Assembly (NCBI RefSeq): GCF_900114445.1
Contig: NZ_FOTB01000001.1
Location: 740,937 to 804,936, forward strand
Direction: 5' to 3'
Source: Salinicoccus halodurans
Lineage (GTDB): Bacteria > Bacillota > Bacilli > Staphylococcales > Salinicoccaceae
DNA: 64,000 nucleotides
Below are positions 55,701 through 64,000 of this stretch, in pieces. The first letter of the stretch is position 1, and each line of letters opens with the position of its first letter. A program made the position numbers and the translations under genes. The notes below the pieces were generated by a model that was not told the origin of the DNA, did not search any database, and saw nothing but the letters and a program-made list of their open reading frames with translations.

Positions 55701-56681
55701 CTATTGGCCCTCCCCGGCATCCTCCTCAGTGCTTTCAAGGAAATCATGCAGCTTCTGGTTGTTCGTCTCAAAATCCAGATCGATGACATTGCCCGCATGA
55801 GGCGTATCCATGAACTGATAAGTATCCTCCATAGGGATCGAAAGGGTTTCTATGTCCTTGTCCCCCCGCACGAGGAATGAAGCCAGCATGCGGTACATCT
55901 CGCCATCAGACATGCTTGTGTTGACATGTCCCATCCCCGTACCGGCGATCTTCGGCAGCTTGAAAATATTCCCCACCGTCAACGCCTCGTTCTTCACCGC
56001 TTCAATGACCTGCTGCTGACGTCTGACGCGTCCAAAGTCCCCCTCGGCATCATGCCGGAACCTGGCATAGGCAAGAAGGTCCTCGCCGCCCAGTCGCTGT
56101 TTTCCTTTCTTTAACTCCGTATCGATTTTCGCAGACATATCCTTTTCAACATCTATCGGTATGCCGTCCTTATCGATGACATTCACTATGGATTCGAAGG
56201 CATCATAATCGACCACCGCATATTCCTCGACTTCAATGCCGAAATTCTGCTGAATCGTCTGCCGCAACAGTTCCACACCGCCGAGTGAATACACGGAATT
56301 GATCTTATAGCTCTGATAACCCGGTATATCCACATATATATCACGCATCAGGGAAACCAGCTTCATATCCTTCTGCATATAATCATATTGCGCAATCATA
56401 ATCACATCGGTGCGCTGTGCACCGTCCACTTCCCGGTCCGCACCCAGCAGCAGGATGTTTTTCTTTCCGTCATTGTTGTCCGCACCGTTAAATTCATGCG
56501 TTTGCTGTTCCACACCGTTCTCTTTGGCAATATCGATTCCCGCCTGATATGAGAAATATATATAAAGCACAGATCCGGCAAGCAGCAGGAGGATTACAAG
56601 GGGAATGAGCCCTCTTTTGCGTATCCTTCGCTTCTTCACTGTGTGTCCCGCTCTCCCGGAACGACTGTATTCTTTATCCAT
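55701..56681 (-). CDS. msrR: LytR-CpsA-Psr (LCP) family protein, MsrR-like
   Basis: 326 residues from ATG 56681, seven bases after AGGAG. Basic cytoplasmic start, one membrane helix (LIPLVILLLLAGSVLYIYF), then the LCP domain with LLLGADREVDGAQRTDVIM, SLMRDIYVDIP and GEDLLAYARFRHDAEGDFGR. LCP enzymes attach wall teichoic acid or other glycopolymers to peptidoglycan. Position next to a Y-family polymerase gene matches S. aureus msrR. Orthology to MsrR among several LCP paralogues is inference. Confidence 0.88.
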   Translation of the reverse strand: MDKEYSRSGRAGHTVKKRRIRKRGLIPLVILLLLAGSVLYIYFSYQAGIDIAKENGVEQQTHEFNGADNNDGKKNILLLGADREVDGAQRTDVIMIAQYDYMQKDMKLVSLMRDIYVDIPGYQSYKINSVYSLGGVELLRQTIQQNFGIEVEEYAVVDYDAFESIVNVIDKDGIPIDVEKDMSAKIDTELKKGKQRLGGEDLLAYARFRHDAEGDFGRVRRQQQVIEAVKNEALTVGNIFKLPKIAGTGMGHVNTSMSDGEMYRMLASFLVRGDKDIETLSIPMEDTYQFMDTPHAGNVIDLDFETNNQKLHDFLESTEEDAGEGQ

Positions 56682-56842
56682 AATCATGCTCCTGTAAATA
56701 ATCTACTGACTCATTTTACCTGTTTTCAACCGAATAATAAAGAAATATCCTGCGCTGTGCACCGGCCGGGTTATGATATCAATTGAGTCCGGTGCTGCCA
56801 TTATAGTAATATAAATGGATACCATAAGGAATGAGGGATAAT

Positions 56843-57796
56843 ATGATACGGAAAATGATGCCGTTGATTATAGTTTTATTATTGCTGATGCCATTGAATG
56901 TAAAAGCTGCTTCTGAATGGAACCAGGCTGTTACAGTATATGGTGCAGGGCTTGAGAATAATCAGGAACTGCTGGATGCGACAAGTGAAATACTGGGCGT
57001 CATGGAGGAAGATAAAATAGAATACGTCAGAAGCGGTGATGTTGAGAAATATCTTGGTGTCACATATGATGACTCCGTGCTGAAATCCAGCATACGCATA
57101 CTGCAGAAAGACGAAGGTCAGGGGCTCGATATCACTGTCGATGAAAGCATGGGACAGATAACGAAAATCACAGAAGAGACATACAAGAATGCACTTCTGA
57201 CTTCAGGCATCACGGATGCGGAAGTTGTCATCGGTGCAGCTGAAGATGTCACCGGTGAAAGTGCGCTGTCCGGCATATACAAAGCTTATGAAGCCCAAGG
57301 GGAAGAGATAGACCCTGAACGTACACAAAATGCACAGGATGAGCTGGAAGCAATTTCCGACATCGCTGAAGAAAACAGCAATGTGGAAGGCTTCTCCCAG
57401 GAACAGCTTAACAAGATGATCACCGAGATCAAAATACAGGTCATCGAAGCCGGTGGAAATCTCTCCGAAGGTGAAATAAGAAATATTGTCGGCGAGGAAC
57501 TGGAAGCCAACGGCCTTAACGGGGTATTGGAACAGGATCAGATAGACCGCATCACCGTCATCATTATGAATATACAGGATTCCGGCCTCTTCCAGAGTGA
57601 GGAAGCTCAGCGCCTGCTCGACAGTTCCAAAAACCTGATTGATGATATCACTTCCAGCGAAGGGTTCCAGGATGCGAAAGACTCGGCACAGGAACTGGGT
57701 AAAGATATCCAGGAATCCGGAGCATGGGAATCATTCAAAAATGCAGTCTCCGATTTCTTTAAAGCAATCGTTGATTTCTTCAGATCACTATTCTGA
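56843..57796 (+). CDS. Secreted DUF1002 protein (YpuA family)
   Basis: 317 residues from ATG 56843 (GAGGG upstream). Signal peptide of about 25 residues (MMPLIIVLLLLMPLNVKAAS). The DUF1002 core includes VTVYGAGLENNQELLDATSEIL, TLDV-like VDESMGQITKIT and TYKNALLTSGITDAEVVI. The C-terminal 100 residues are helical and end in an aromatic segment FKAIVDFFRSLF. Secreted or wall-associated; function unknown. B. subtilis YpuA is the model member. Confidence 0.85.
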   Translation: MIRKMMPLIIVLLLLMPLNVKAASEWNQAVTVYGAGLENNQELLDATSEILGVMEEDKIEYVRSGDVEKYLGVTYDDSVLKSSIRILQKDEGQGLDITVDESMGQITKITEETYKNALLTSGITDAEVVIGAAEDVTGESALSGIYKAYEAQGEEIDPERTQNAQDELEAISDIAEENSNVEGFSQEQLNKMITEIKIQVIEAGGNLSEGEIRNIVGEELEANGLNGVLEQDQIDRITVIIMNIQDSGLFQSEEAQRLLDSSKNLIDDITSSEGFQDAKDSAQELGKDIQESGAWESFKNAVSDFFKAIVDFFRSLF

Positions 57797-57804
57797 TCCA
57801 AAGC

Positions 57805-57833
57805 AAAAAGCGGACATATGTCCGCTTTTTTTG
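57805..57833. terminator. Bidirectional terminator after the DUF1002 gene
   Basis: AAAAAGCGGACAT pairs with ATGTCCGCTTTTT with T run; serves both converging genes. Confidence 0.9.
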
Positions 57834-57834
57834 T

Positions 57835-58248
57835 TTACTCTATGAACACTCTCAAATTCTTCATATCTTTCTCCGACAGGGAGTGATGGAGTGCTTCTCC
57901 CGCGTCATCCATCAATTCGGAGATGAATTTCTGCCCGTTCACGGTCAGTTTCGCATAGACGCTCCGCCTGTCTTCTGCACGACCCGCCCTTTCCACGAGT
58001 TTCATCTCATGACTTTCCAATCTGGAAATCAATCGTGACAGTGCACTTTGACTCAGCCCCACCATATGCTGCAGCTGGGACAGCCGAAGCTGCTTCTCTT
58101 CATTCTCATTTAAAAATACCATCAAGTAAAAATCATTGACGCCGAGATGATATTTATTTTGTAAAATCCGATCCAACGCTCTTGTCGTCCGGTTGTGAAA
58201 CTTGGAAAACGACATCCAATCGTGAATCAGTTCATTATGATTATTCAT
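57835..58248 (-). CDS. MarR-family transcriptional regulator
   Basis: 137 residues from ATG 58248 with AGGTGA upstream (GTG at 58257 overlaps it). Winged helix with recognition helix SQSALSRLISRLESHEM and wing RAGRAEDRRSVYAKLT. No cysteine near the N-terminus, so not an OhrR-type peroxide sensor. It is 46 bases downstream of the Old Yellow Enzyme gene on the same strand, and a palindrome at that gene's promoter is its probable operator. Confidence 0.9.
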   Translation of the reverse strand: MNNHNELIHDWMSFSKFHNRTTRALDRILQNKYHLGVNDFYLMVFLNENEEKQLRLSQLQHMVGLSQSALSRLISRLESHEMKLVERAGRAEDRRSVYAKLTVNGQKFISELMDDAGEALHHSLSEKDMKNLRVFIE

Positions 58249-58293
58249 TACGATCACCTGATATTCATATTACATCCATTATACCACTTCTGT

Positions 58294-59340
58294 TCAGCGG
58301 ATACCGCGTTCATATTGTACAGGCGGATTGATTTCATGGGTGACTTTCCTGATGGCGTGCATCGCCCAGTATGGATCGTTAAGCATACCGCGAGCCACGG
58401 CAACCAGATCTGCATGGCCATTCGACAATACAGCCTCTGCTACTTTAGGTTCGTCAAGCATGCCCACGGCAATCACCGGCATACCGAATTTATTTTTGAA
58501 TGCCTGCGCAAAAGGCACTTGATAGGCCGGGTAATTCCCTGGTTTCAATTCGCCGGGCACGCCTTCCCCGCCGGTTGAAATATGGAACGCATCCACTCCC
58601 GCGTCTTTAAAAGCTTTAGCCATCTTCAATGAATATTCCAGATCATAACCGCCATCAATATATTCAATGGCCGACATACGCATAATGAGCGGCATATTTT
58701 CGGGCATCACCGACTTGACTGCCTCAATGACTTCAACACCGAACCTGGAGAGGTCCCGGCCATACTCATCCACTCTGTGATTGATGGAGGGGGACATGAA
58801 CTGATGGAGCAGATAACCATGGGCGCCATGCACTTCAATCGTATCAAAGCCGGCTTGCACGGCTCTCCTTGCTCCCTCTTTAAATTGCCCCACTGTATTC
58901 CGTACCTCTTCAGCCGTAAGGGCACGGGGCATTTTCAATGCGCCGTGTTTAGTTTCTTCAACCAGTGCTTCCCCTTTCACTTCAGATGGTGCCAGAGGGG
59001 GATTCGCATCTTCCGCCTTTCTTCCGGCATGGGCGATCTGGATGCCTATTTTTGCCCCCTGCCTGTGTACTTCATCAACAATCTCCCTGTAAGCCGGAAC
59101 ATGACTGTCATCCCATATTCCCAGATCCTGGTCCGTTATTCTGCCCTCAGGTGTCACGCCTGTCATCTCCATGATGATAAGTCCCGTTCCCCCGACTGCC
59201 CGGGAGACATAATGGACAAAATGCCAGTTGTTCGGCACACCGTCTTCTTTTGTCACCGAATATTGACACATGGGTGCCATGACAATCCGATTAGTAAGTT
59301 CGAGACCTTTCATTTTAAAAGGTGTATCAATTTTTTTCAT
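58294..59340 (-). CDS. namA: NADPH dehydrogenase NamA, Old Yellow Enzyme family
   Basis: 348 residues. FMN barrel with the YqjM-type Cys in MAPMCQYSV, substrate His pair region in QIAHAGRKAE, VHGAHGYLLHQFMSP and FMN phosphate loop VARGML. It reduces electrophilic alkenes, quinones and nitro compounds with NADPH. AGGAGGG before the ATG. Palindromic operator at its promoter and a MarR gene behind suggest induction by reactive electrophiles. Confidence 0.94.
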   Translation of the reverse strand: MKKIDTPFKMKGLELTNRIVMAPMCQYSVTKEDGVPNNWHFVHYVSRAVGGTGLIIMEMTGVTPEGRITDQDLGIWDDSHVPAYREIVDEVHRQGAKIGIQIAHAGRKAEDANPPLAPSEVKGEALVEETKHGALKMPRALTAEEVRNTVGQFKEGARRAVQAGFDTIEVHGAHGYLLHQFMSPSINHRVDEYGRDLSRFGVEVIEAVKSVMPENMPLIMRMSAIEYIDGGYDLEYSLKMAKAFKDAGVDAFHISTGGEGVPGELKPGNYPAYQVPFAQAFKNKFGMPVIAVGMLDEPKVAEAVLSNGHADLVAVARGMLNDPYWAMHAIRKVTHEINPPVQYERGIR

Positions 59341-59359
59341 ATATAACCCTCCTGATTAA

Positions 59360-59383
59360 TTAAATGCATGTGCATGCATTTAA
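59360..59383. promoter_or_regulatory. MarR-type palindromic operator of namA
   Basis: TTAAATGCAT and ATGCATTTAA are exact complements around GTGC, directly downstream of the predicted -10 element. Confidence 0.75.
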
Positions 59384-59384
59384 A

Positions 59385-59413
59385 ATGTTACCTTAATTGC
59401 CTGGGTTTATCAA
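59385..59413 (-). promoter_or_regulatory. Promoter of namA
   Basis: Minus strand TTGATA (59413-59408), 17 bases, TAACAT (59390-59385). Confidence 0.55.
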
Positions 59414-59432
59414 ACTTCACATATCATCATAA

Positions 59433-59470
59433 GAAAAACCCGGAACTGAATTGGAATTTCAGCCCCGGGG
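59433..59470 (-). terminator. Terminator after the alanine symporter gene
   Basis: On the minus strand CCCGG...GCTGAA and TTCAG...CCGGG form an interrupted stem followed by TTTTTC. Confidence 0.65.
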
Positions 59471-59500
59471 TGGATATCAGAATATGGTTTTTAGATACTT

Positions 59501-60970
59501 TTATTTCGATCTGTCAATATCTCTGTAGGTGTAGCGGTTTTCACCCCACTCATCGACATCCGAAAGATCCGCTTTGATATTGTTCGGCTGGAACACGGGG
59601 TTTATACCCTGTTTCAGCTGCGTTCTGTAATCCGCTGCAACCTGGAATACTATACTGCTCAGTGCAAATACTGCAACCAGGTTGGTGACTGCCATGAGCG
59701 CCATGAACATGTCCGCTGTTGCCCATGCAGTTTCCAGGTCCATTACGGCACCGACGAACACCATGACGACGACAAGTGCCTTGAATATGAAGAGTACGCC
59801 TTTGTTTTCTTTAATGTAATTCAGGTTACTCTGACCGTAGAAGAAGTTCCCGAGTATAGAGCTGTAGGCAAAGAGCAGAATGACAATGGCAATGAAAGTA
59901 GCCCCGAAGGAACCGATCTGTGAAGTCATCGCCGCCTGTGTTACCTGGATGCCCTGCAGTGCGTCTGCACCGTATTCCAGATCTGTATACATGAGTATGA
60001 TGACCGCTGTCGCTGTACATACAACCATGGTATCGAAAAACACACCAAGGGATTGTATAAGCCCTTGTTTGACTGGATGGCTGACTGCAGCTGCTGCGGC
60101 AGCATTTGGAGCGGAACCCATACCCGCTTCGTTTGAAAAGAGCCCGCGCTGGAAACCGTTAAGTATTGCTGCGCCCACTGCACCGCCGAATGCTTCACGG
60201 AGACCGAAAGCATTTGCAAATATAGTGGAGATCATTGGAATAATCTGGTCATAATTGATGATCAATACTACCAGAACCACTGAAAGATAGATGACAGCCA
60301 TCACAGGAACGATATATCCCGTCACGTTTGCCACCCATTTGGCACCGCCGAATATGACGACAGCCGTCAGCGCTGCGACGATCAGTCCGATAACCCATCT
60401 GTCAATGTTGAATGCTTCTTCATACGCATGGGCAATCGTATTGGACTGCAATCCATTGAAGACGAATCCAAAAGTGACCGTAATCAGTACGGCAAAGAAT
60501 ATGCCCAGCCATCTCTGATTAAGCCCCTTCTCCATATAGTAGGCCGGTCCGCCACGGAATCCGCCCTCCCTGTCTTTCACCTTGAAGACCTGTGCCAGCG
60601 TGGACTCGAAGAATGCAGTCGCTGCACCGAAGAATGCAATCACCCACATCCAGAACACCGCGCCCGGTCCCCCGAGCACGATTGCTGTGGCAACCCCTGC
60701 GATATTTCCTGTACCGACACGGGAAGCCGCACTGATTGTGAATGCCTTGAAAGGAGAAATACCTTTTGAGCCATCCGGTAAAATCTCCGCCTTTTCCTTT
60801 AATACATAAAACATTTCTCTGAACCATCTGAACTGGACGAATCTGGAGCTGATGGAGAAATATAAACCGGCAAGTATCAGAAGCCCGATAAGGAAGTCTC
60901 CCCAAAGAAGGGTGTTACCGACTTCTACTATTGTTTTGAACCAATCCGGTATAATGCCTTCAAAATCCAT
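59501..60970 (-). CDS. Alanine/glycine:Na+ symporter (AGCS family)
   Basis: 489 residues, about 11 membrane segments. Family signatures: ISAASRVGTGNIAGVATAIV, GGPGAVFWMWVIAFFGAATAFFEST, and RGLFSNEAGMGSAPNAAAAA. It imports alanine or glycine with sodium. AGGAGGTG before the ATG. In S. aureus the alsT/agcS gene also follows parC. A dyad at 60988-61009 lies just upstream. Confidence 0.93.
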   Translation of the reverse strand: MDFEGIIPDWFKTIVEVGNTLLWGDFLIGLLILAGLYFSISSRFVQFRWFREMFYVLKEKAEILPDGSKGISPFKAFTISAASRVGTGNIAGVATAIVLGGPGAVFWMWVIAFFGAATAFFESTLAQVFKVKDREGGFRGGPAYYMEKGLNQRWLGIFFAVLITVTFGFVFNGLQSNTIAHAYEEAFNIDRWVIGLIVAALTAVVIFGGAKWVANVTGYIVPVMAVIYLSVVLVVLIINYDQIIPMISTIFANAFGLREAFGGAVGAAILNGFQRGLFSNEAGMGSAPNAAAAAAVSHPVKQGLIQSLGVFFDTMVVCTATAVIILMYTDLEYGADALQGIQVTQAAMTSQIGSFGATFIAIVILLFAYSSILGNFFYGQSNLNYIKENKGVLFIFKALVVVMVFVGAVMDLETAWATADMFMALMAVTNLVAVFALSSIVFQVAADYRTQLKQGINPVFQPNNIKADLSDVDEWGENRYTYRDIDRSK

Positions 60971-60987
60971 AAAAAAACACCTCCTGC

Positions 60988-61009
60988 GTGATATTAAATA
61001 TTATATCAC
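60988..61009. repeat. Short dyad upstream of the alanine symporter gene
   Basis: GTGATAT and ATATCAC flank TAAATATT between parC and the symporter gene. The minus strand includes TATAAT, so it may be a promoter with an operator. Confidence 0.35.
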
Positions 61010-61041
61010 TACAGGAGGAAAGAGGAAATTCAATTTACGGA

Positions 61042-63453
61042 TCATATGAACGCTTCGAACATGACTTCGGTCACTTCACCGAACTCATTTTCATCGACAA
61101 TAAATGAGCCATTGGAATACTTGCCGCTCACTCTGATTGATTTTGCGTTTGTCTTAAATTCGGATGATGCAGATTTCAACACTATATCGATGTCATCCTT
61201 AACGAGCGTCGCATTTATCAGGCGATGCGGTTTCGACTTGATATCCTTCAGCAGCATGCTGCCGACCTGAGCCCTTGCCCCTTCTTCGAAAAGATCCAGA
61301 TCTGTACGCTTTACAGAACCCCTTTGGGACACTGTGACCAGGTATTTCTGATCCGCTATCAGACCGGCCATGATGACCCGGTCGTCATCCTTGACATTCA
61401 TCGCCCTGACACCCTGTGCTTTAAGTCCGGTGTTGTTGACTTCCGATACCGGGTACCTTAGCGTCATCCCTCTCTGTGTGACAAGGAGGATATCCTCCTC
61501 TTTCGCATCCGAAAATTCCACAGATACGACCCTGTCATTGTTTTTAAGTCCCATGCCCGCTATCGGCCGTTTGATGCGGGTGGCTTCATAGGCATCAAGA
61601 CCGGTCAATTTGATCTGGCCGCGCTCTGTTGTCGTGACCACAATAATCCTGCTGTCGTACTCCCCGACAAGAAATGCAGTGAGCGGCATTTCATCGGATT
61701 TGAGGTTGAATCTGCTCGAGAGGTGCTGCCCGTTGTCCTTCCACTTGATATCCTGAAGCTCATGAACCGGGATGATCATGTAGTTGCCGTAGTTGGTGAA
61801 CACAAGGCAGTGCTGCAGTGTATGCCCCTCCTCCAGCATGACCAGCCGGTCTTCCTGTTTCATCCCGATCTCTTCGATTGTGCTTGCATTATAGCTCCGC
61901 ATGCTTGTACGTTTGATATATCCATCTTTAGTCACGGAAACCATGACCTCTTCTTTAGCAATGAGGACTTCTTTTTCAAGTTCTATCGTCTGGATTTCAT
62001 CTTCAATGACACTGAGCCTTGGAGAAGAGTATTTTTTGCGTATATCTTTCAGTTCCTTTTTGATTACAGAGAGCAATTTCTTTTCATTGCCTAAAATTTC
62101 CCGCAGCTGATTGATGGTGTACTCAAGTTCATTGTGTTCTGTCTCAAGTTCTGCGATGTCTGTATTCGTCAGGCGGTAAAGCTGGAGCATTACAATCGCT
62201 TCTGCCTGGGCTTCAGTGAAATCGAAAGCTTCCACCAGATTTTCTTTTGCATTCCGCTTATTGTCCGACTCGCGGATCACACGGATCACTTCATCCAGGA
62301 TGGACAGTGCTTTCATCAGGCCTTCGATGATATGCATGCGTTTTTCCGCTTCGCTCAGCTCATATTCAGAACGGTTGCGGATCACTTCTTTCTGATGCTT
62401 CACATACGCTTCCAGGATCTCTTTAAGGCCCAGAAGCTTTGGTGCCCGGTCACTGATTGCAACCATATTGAAGTTATAGGAGACCTGCAGATCCGTCTTC
62501 TTGTAGAGGAAATTGATGATGCCGTCGACATTTGCATCCTTCCGCGTCTCGATGACCACGCGCTGCCCGTCACGGTCCGTCTCATCCCTGACCTCGATGA
62601 TGCCGTCGACTTTACGGTCTGCCCGGATTTCATCGATTTTCTTCACAAGATTTGCCTTGTTCACTTCAAACGGCAGTTCATCGATGATGATATGTGTCTT
62701 GCCGCCTCTGACATCCTCGGTCCGCACTTTACTGCGGACGATGATTTTACCTTTGCCTGTCTCATACGCTTTCCTGATCTGGGAAACGCCCTGGATGATG
62801 CCGCCTGTCGGAAAATCCGGTCCTTTGATGATCGTCATCAGCTCATCTATTTTTACAGTCGGCTTATCGATGAGTTTAAGCGTAGCATCAATCACTTCCT
62901 CCAGGTTATGCGGCGGGATTTCTGTTGCATAACCGGCAGAGATGCCCGTTGTACCGTTTACAAGCAGATTTGGGAATTTAGCAGGCAGGACAACCGGCTC
63001 AACTTCCGTATCATCAAAGTTATTAATGAACTGGACTGTGTTTTTTCTGATATCCCGGAGCATCTCATTGGAAATCTCCGAAAGCTTCGCCTCTGTATAA
63101 CGCATCGCAGCAGGCGGATCCCCGTCCACACTCCCTTTATTTCCGTGGATAGTGATGAGCTCTTCACGCATCTTCCATTCCTGGGAGAGTCTGACCATCG
63201 CGTCATACACACTCGTATCCCCGTGCGGATGATAGTTACCGATGACATTACCTACGGTTTTGGCGGACTTCCTGTATCCCTTCTCGAATGTATTGCCCTC
63301 TTTGTACATTGCATATAATATTCTTCTCTGAACCGGTTTCAGACCGTCCCTAACATCCGGAATCGCCCGGTCCTGAATGACATATTTACTGTAACGGCCA
63401 AAACGATCACCGATGACATCCTCCAGTTGGAGCTGCTGAATATGATCGGTCAT
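61042..63453 (-). CDS. parC: DNA topoisomerase IV subunit A
   Basis: 803 residues. Breakage-reunion domain with the active Tyr in [10 protein letters not shown], quinolone-region motif [16 protein letters not shown] with Thr80 and Asp84 (S. aureus has Ser80 and Glu84), long coiled coil, and a C-terminal beta-pinwheel with GxxG repeats such as [14 protein letters not shown]. It unlinks daughter chromosomes. Its start overlaps the parE stop by 4 bases. Confidence 0.96.
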   Translation of the reverse strand: MTDHIQQLQLEDVIGDRFGRYSKYVIQDRAIPDVRDGLKPVQRRILYAMYKEGNTFEKGYRKSAKTVGNVIGNYHPHGDTSVYDAMVRLSQEWKMREELITIHGNKGSVDGDPPAAMRYTEAKLSEISNEMLRDIRKNTVQFINNFDDTEVEPVVLPAKFPNLLVNGTTGISAGYATEIPPHNLEEVIDATLKLIDKPTVKIDELMTIIKGPDFPTGGIIQGVSQIRKAYETGKGKIIVRSKVRTEDVRGGKTHIIIDELPFEVNKANLVKKIDEIRADRKVDGIIEVRDETDRDGQRVVIETRKDANVDGIINFLYKKTDLQVSYNFNMVAISDRAPKLLGLKEILEAYVKHQKEVIRNRSEYELSEAEKRMHIIEGLMKALSILDEVIRVIRESDNKRNAKENLVEAFDFTEAQAEAIVMLQLYRLTNTDIAELETEHNELEYTINQLREILGNEKKLLSVIKKELKDIRKKYSSPRLSVIEDEIQTIELEKEVLIAKEEVMVSVTKDGYIKRTSMRSYNASTIEEIGMKQEDRLVMLEEGHTLQHCLVFTNYGNYMIIPVHELQDIKWKDNGQHLSSRFNLKSDEMPLTAFLVGEYDSRIIVVTTTERGQIKLTGLDAYEATRIKRPIAGMGLKNNDRVVSVEFSDAKEEDILLVTQRGMTLRYPVSEVNNTGLKAQGVRAMNVKDDDRVIMAGLIADQKYLVTVSQRGSVKRTDLDLFEEGARAQVGSMLLKDIKSKPHRLINATLVKDDIDIVLKSASSEFKTNAKSIRVSGKYSNGSFIVDENEFGEVTEVMFEAFI

Positions 63454-64000
63454 GATGTCTCACCACTTTCTTCCAATTTTGCCACATCATCATTTTCGAG
63501 AATGCTGTCCTGCTCCTCGAGTGTGAAACTTACATTCGATTCAATCCACTTACGCCTCATTTCAACATTATCACCCATCAGGGTCGTGACACGTTTGAGT
63601 GACAGTGCTTCATCTTCGATCCTCACCTGGATCAGTGTACGGGATTCAGGGTTCATCGTCGTCTCCCACAGCTGCGCCGGCATCATTTCACCGAGACCTT
63701 TGTAGCGCTGGAGCTCGACATTCCTGCCCAGTTCCTTTTGGGCTTCTGCAAGCTCATCCTCTGTCCAGACATACCGTACAACTTCCTTGCCCTTGACTTT
63801 CTTCTTCAATTGGAAGAGCGGCGGCAGTGCAATGTAGATCTTGCCCGCATCAAATAAAGGACGCATATAGTTGAAGAAAAAAGTCAGAAGCAGCACCTGT
63901 ATATGTGCACCATCCGTATCGGCATCGGTCATGATTATGATTTTATCGTAGTTTGAATCTTCCACTTTAAATTCATTCCCGACTCCCGCGCCAATTGTAT
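63450..64000 (-). CDS. parE: DNA topoisomerase IV subunit B, C-terminal part (partial at window end)
   Basis: The frame is open to the end of the window. The first visible residues [19 protein letters not shown] belong to the TOPRIM domain, with metal-binding [11 protein letters not shown] and the conserved [19 protein letters not shown] near the C-terminus. The ATPase domain lies outside. ParE provides ATP hydrolysis for the ParC2ParE2 enzyme. Confidence 0.95.
   Translation of the reverse strand, partial: TIGAGVGNEFKVEDSNYDKIIIMTDADTDGAHIQVLLLTFFFNYMRPLFDAGKIYIALPPLFQLKKKVKGKEVVRYVWTEDELAEAQKELGRNVELQRYKGLGEMMPAQLWETTMNPESRTLIQVRIEDEALSLKRVTTLMGDNVEMRRKWIESNVSFTLEEQDSILENDDVAKLEESGETS

Noticed and set aside
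62134-63318. 394-residue plus-strand ORF
   Set aside because: Antisense to parC, with no domain and a composition typical of a shadow frame.

Overview
The window is a chromosomal segment of a low- to moderate-GC Gram-positive coccus of the family Staphylococcaceae, most likely from the Salinicoccus/Jeotgalicoccus side of the family rather than Staphylococcus itself. The evidence is gene order and content. It holds long blocks I recognise from S. aureus: cvfC-brxA-thyA-dfrA-msrA-msrB-crr, murG-pgpB-arlRS-odhAB, xpaC-telA-acyP-cspA, lysC-asd-dapA-dapB-dapH-hipO-alr-lysA, cvfB, femA-femB, msrR and parE-parC-agcS. It also has a two-headed dynamin next to a YpcP-type exonuclease, as in Bacillus. 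Genus assignment is inference; no rRNA or tRNA gene is present.

Layout. 1-5.96 kb: end of a 23S rRNA methyltransferase gene, then dynamin, rhodanese, 5'-3' exonuclease and an RNase H-like protein, tightly coupled. 6.0-12.5 kb: a tiny zinc-finger gene, cvfC split by a frameshift at an A9 tract, bacilliredoxin, thymidylate synthase, DHFR, YpmS-like protein, MsrA/MsrB, EIIA-Glc, YozE-like protein and purine nucleoside phosphorylase. 12.5-18.3 kb: CtpA protease, MurG, a PAP2 phosphatase, a predicted Fur-controlled sRNA matching the position and design of S. aureus IsrR, and the ArlRS two-component system. 18.4-26.8 kb: 2-oxoglutarate dehydrogenase E1/E2, a small protein, a MoxR-type AAA/VWA pair and a BrnQ transporter. 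26.8-29.8 kb: TelA, XpaC-like protein and acylphosphatase on the minus strand, then DUF1033 protein and a cold-shock protein with a long leader on the plus strand.

29.9-38.2 kb is a complete minus-strand lysine/diaminopimelate operon (lysC, asd, dapA, dapB, dapH, N-acetyl-DAP deacetylase, alr, lysA) headed by a lysine riboswitch with its terminator. 38.3-43.7 kb: an ABC-F protein, a sirtuin, CvfB, a broken small membrane gene and PepF. 43.8-47.6 kb looks accessory: a small membrane protein, about 0.35 kb without a recognisable gene, a serine resolvase with a possible res site, a BCCT transporter and a membrane-anchored L7/L12-like protein.

47.7-51.5 kb carries three tandem Fem peptidyltransferase genes (femA, femB and a third paralogue) for the peptidoglycan cross-bridge. 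51.6-52.7 kb: satD behind two tandem dyads, followed by a satE gene that has lost its middle. 52.7-58.3 kb: a LexA-boxed Y-family polymerase, a short Spo0M-like protein, a CDF transporter, an LCP (MsrR-like) protein, a secreted DUF1002 protein and a MarR regulator. 58.3-64 kb: an Old Yellow Enzyme with a palindromic operator, an alanine/Na+ symporter, ParC and the end of ParE.

Most of the window is core metabolism, cell wall and stress response. The points most worth checking are the A9 frameshift in cvfC, the IsrR-like sRNA, the tandem dyads with the degraded satDE pair, the third Fem enzyme, and several sub-100-residue genes that are easily missed.
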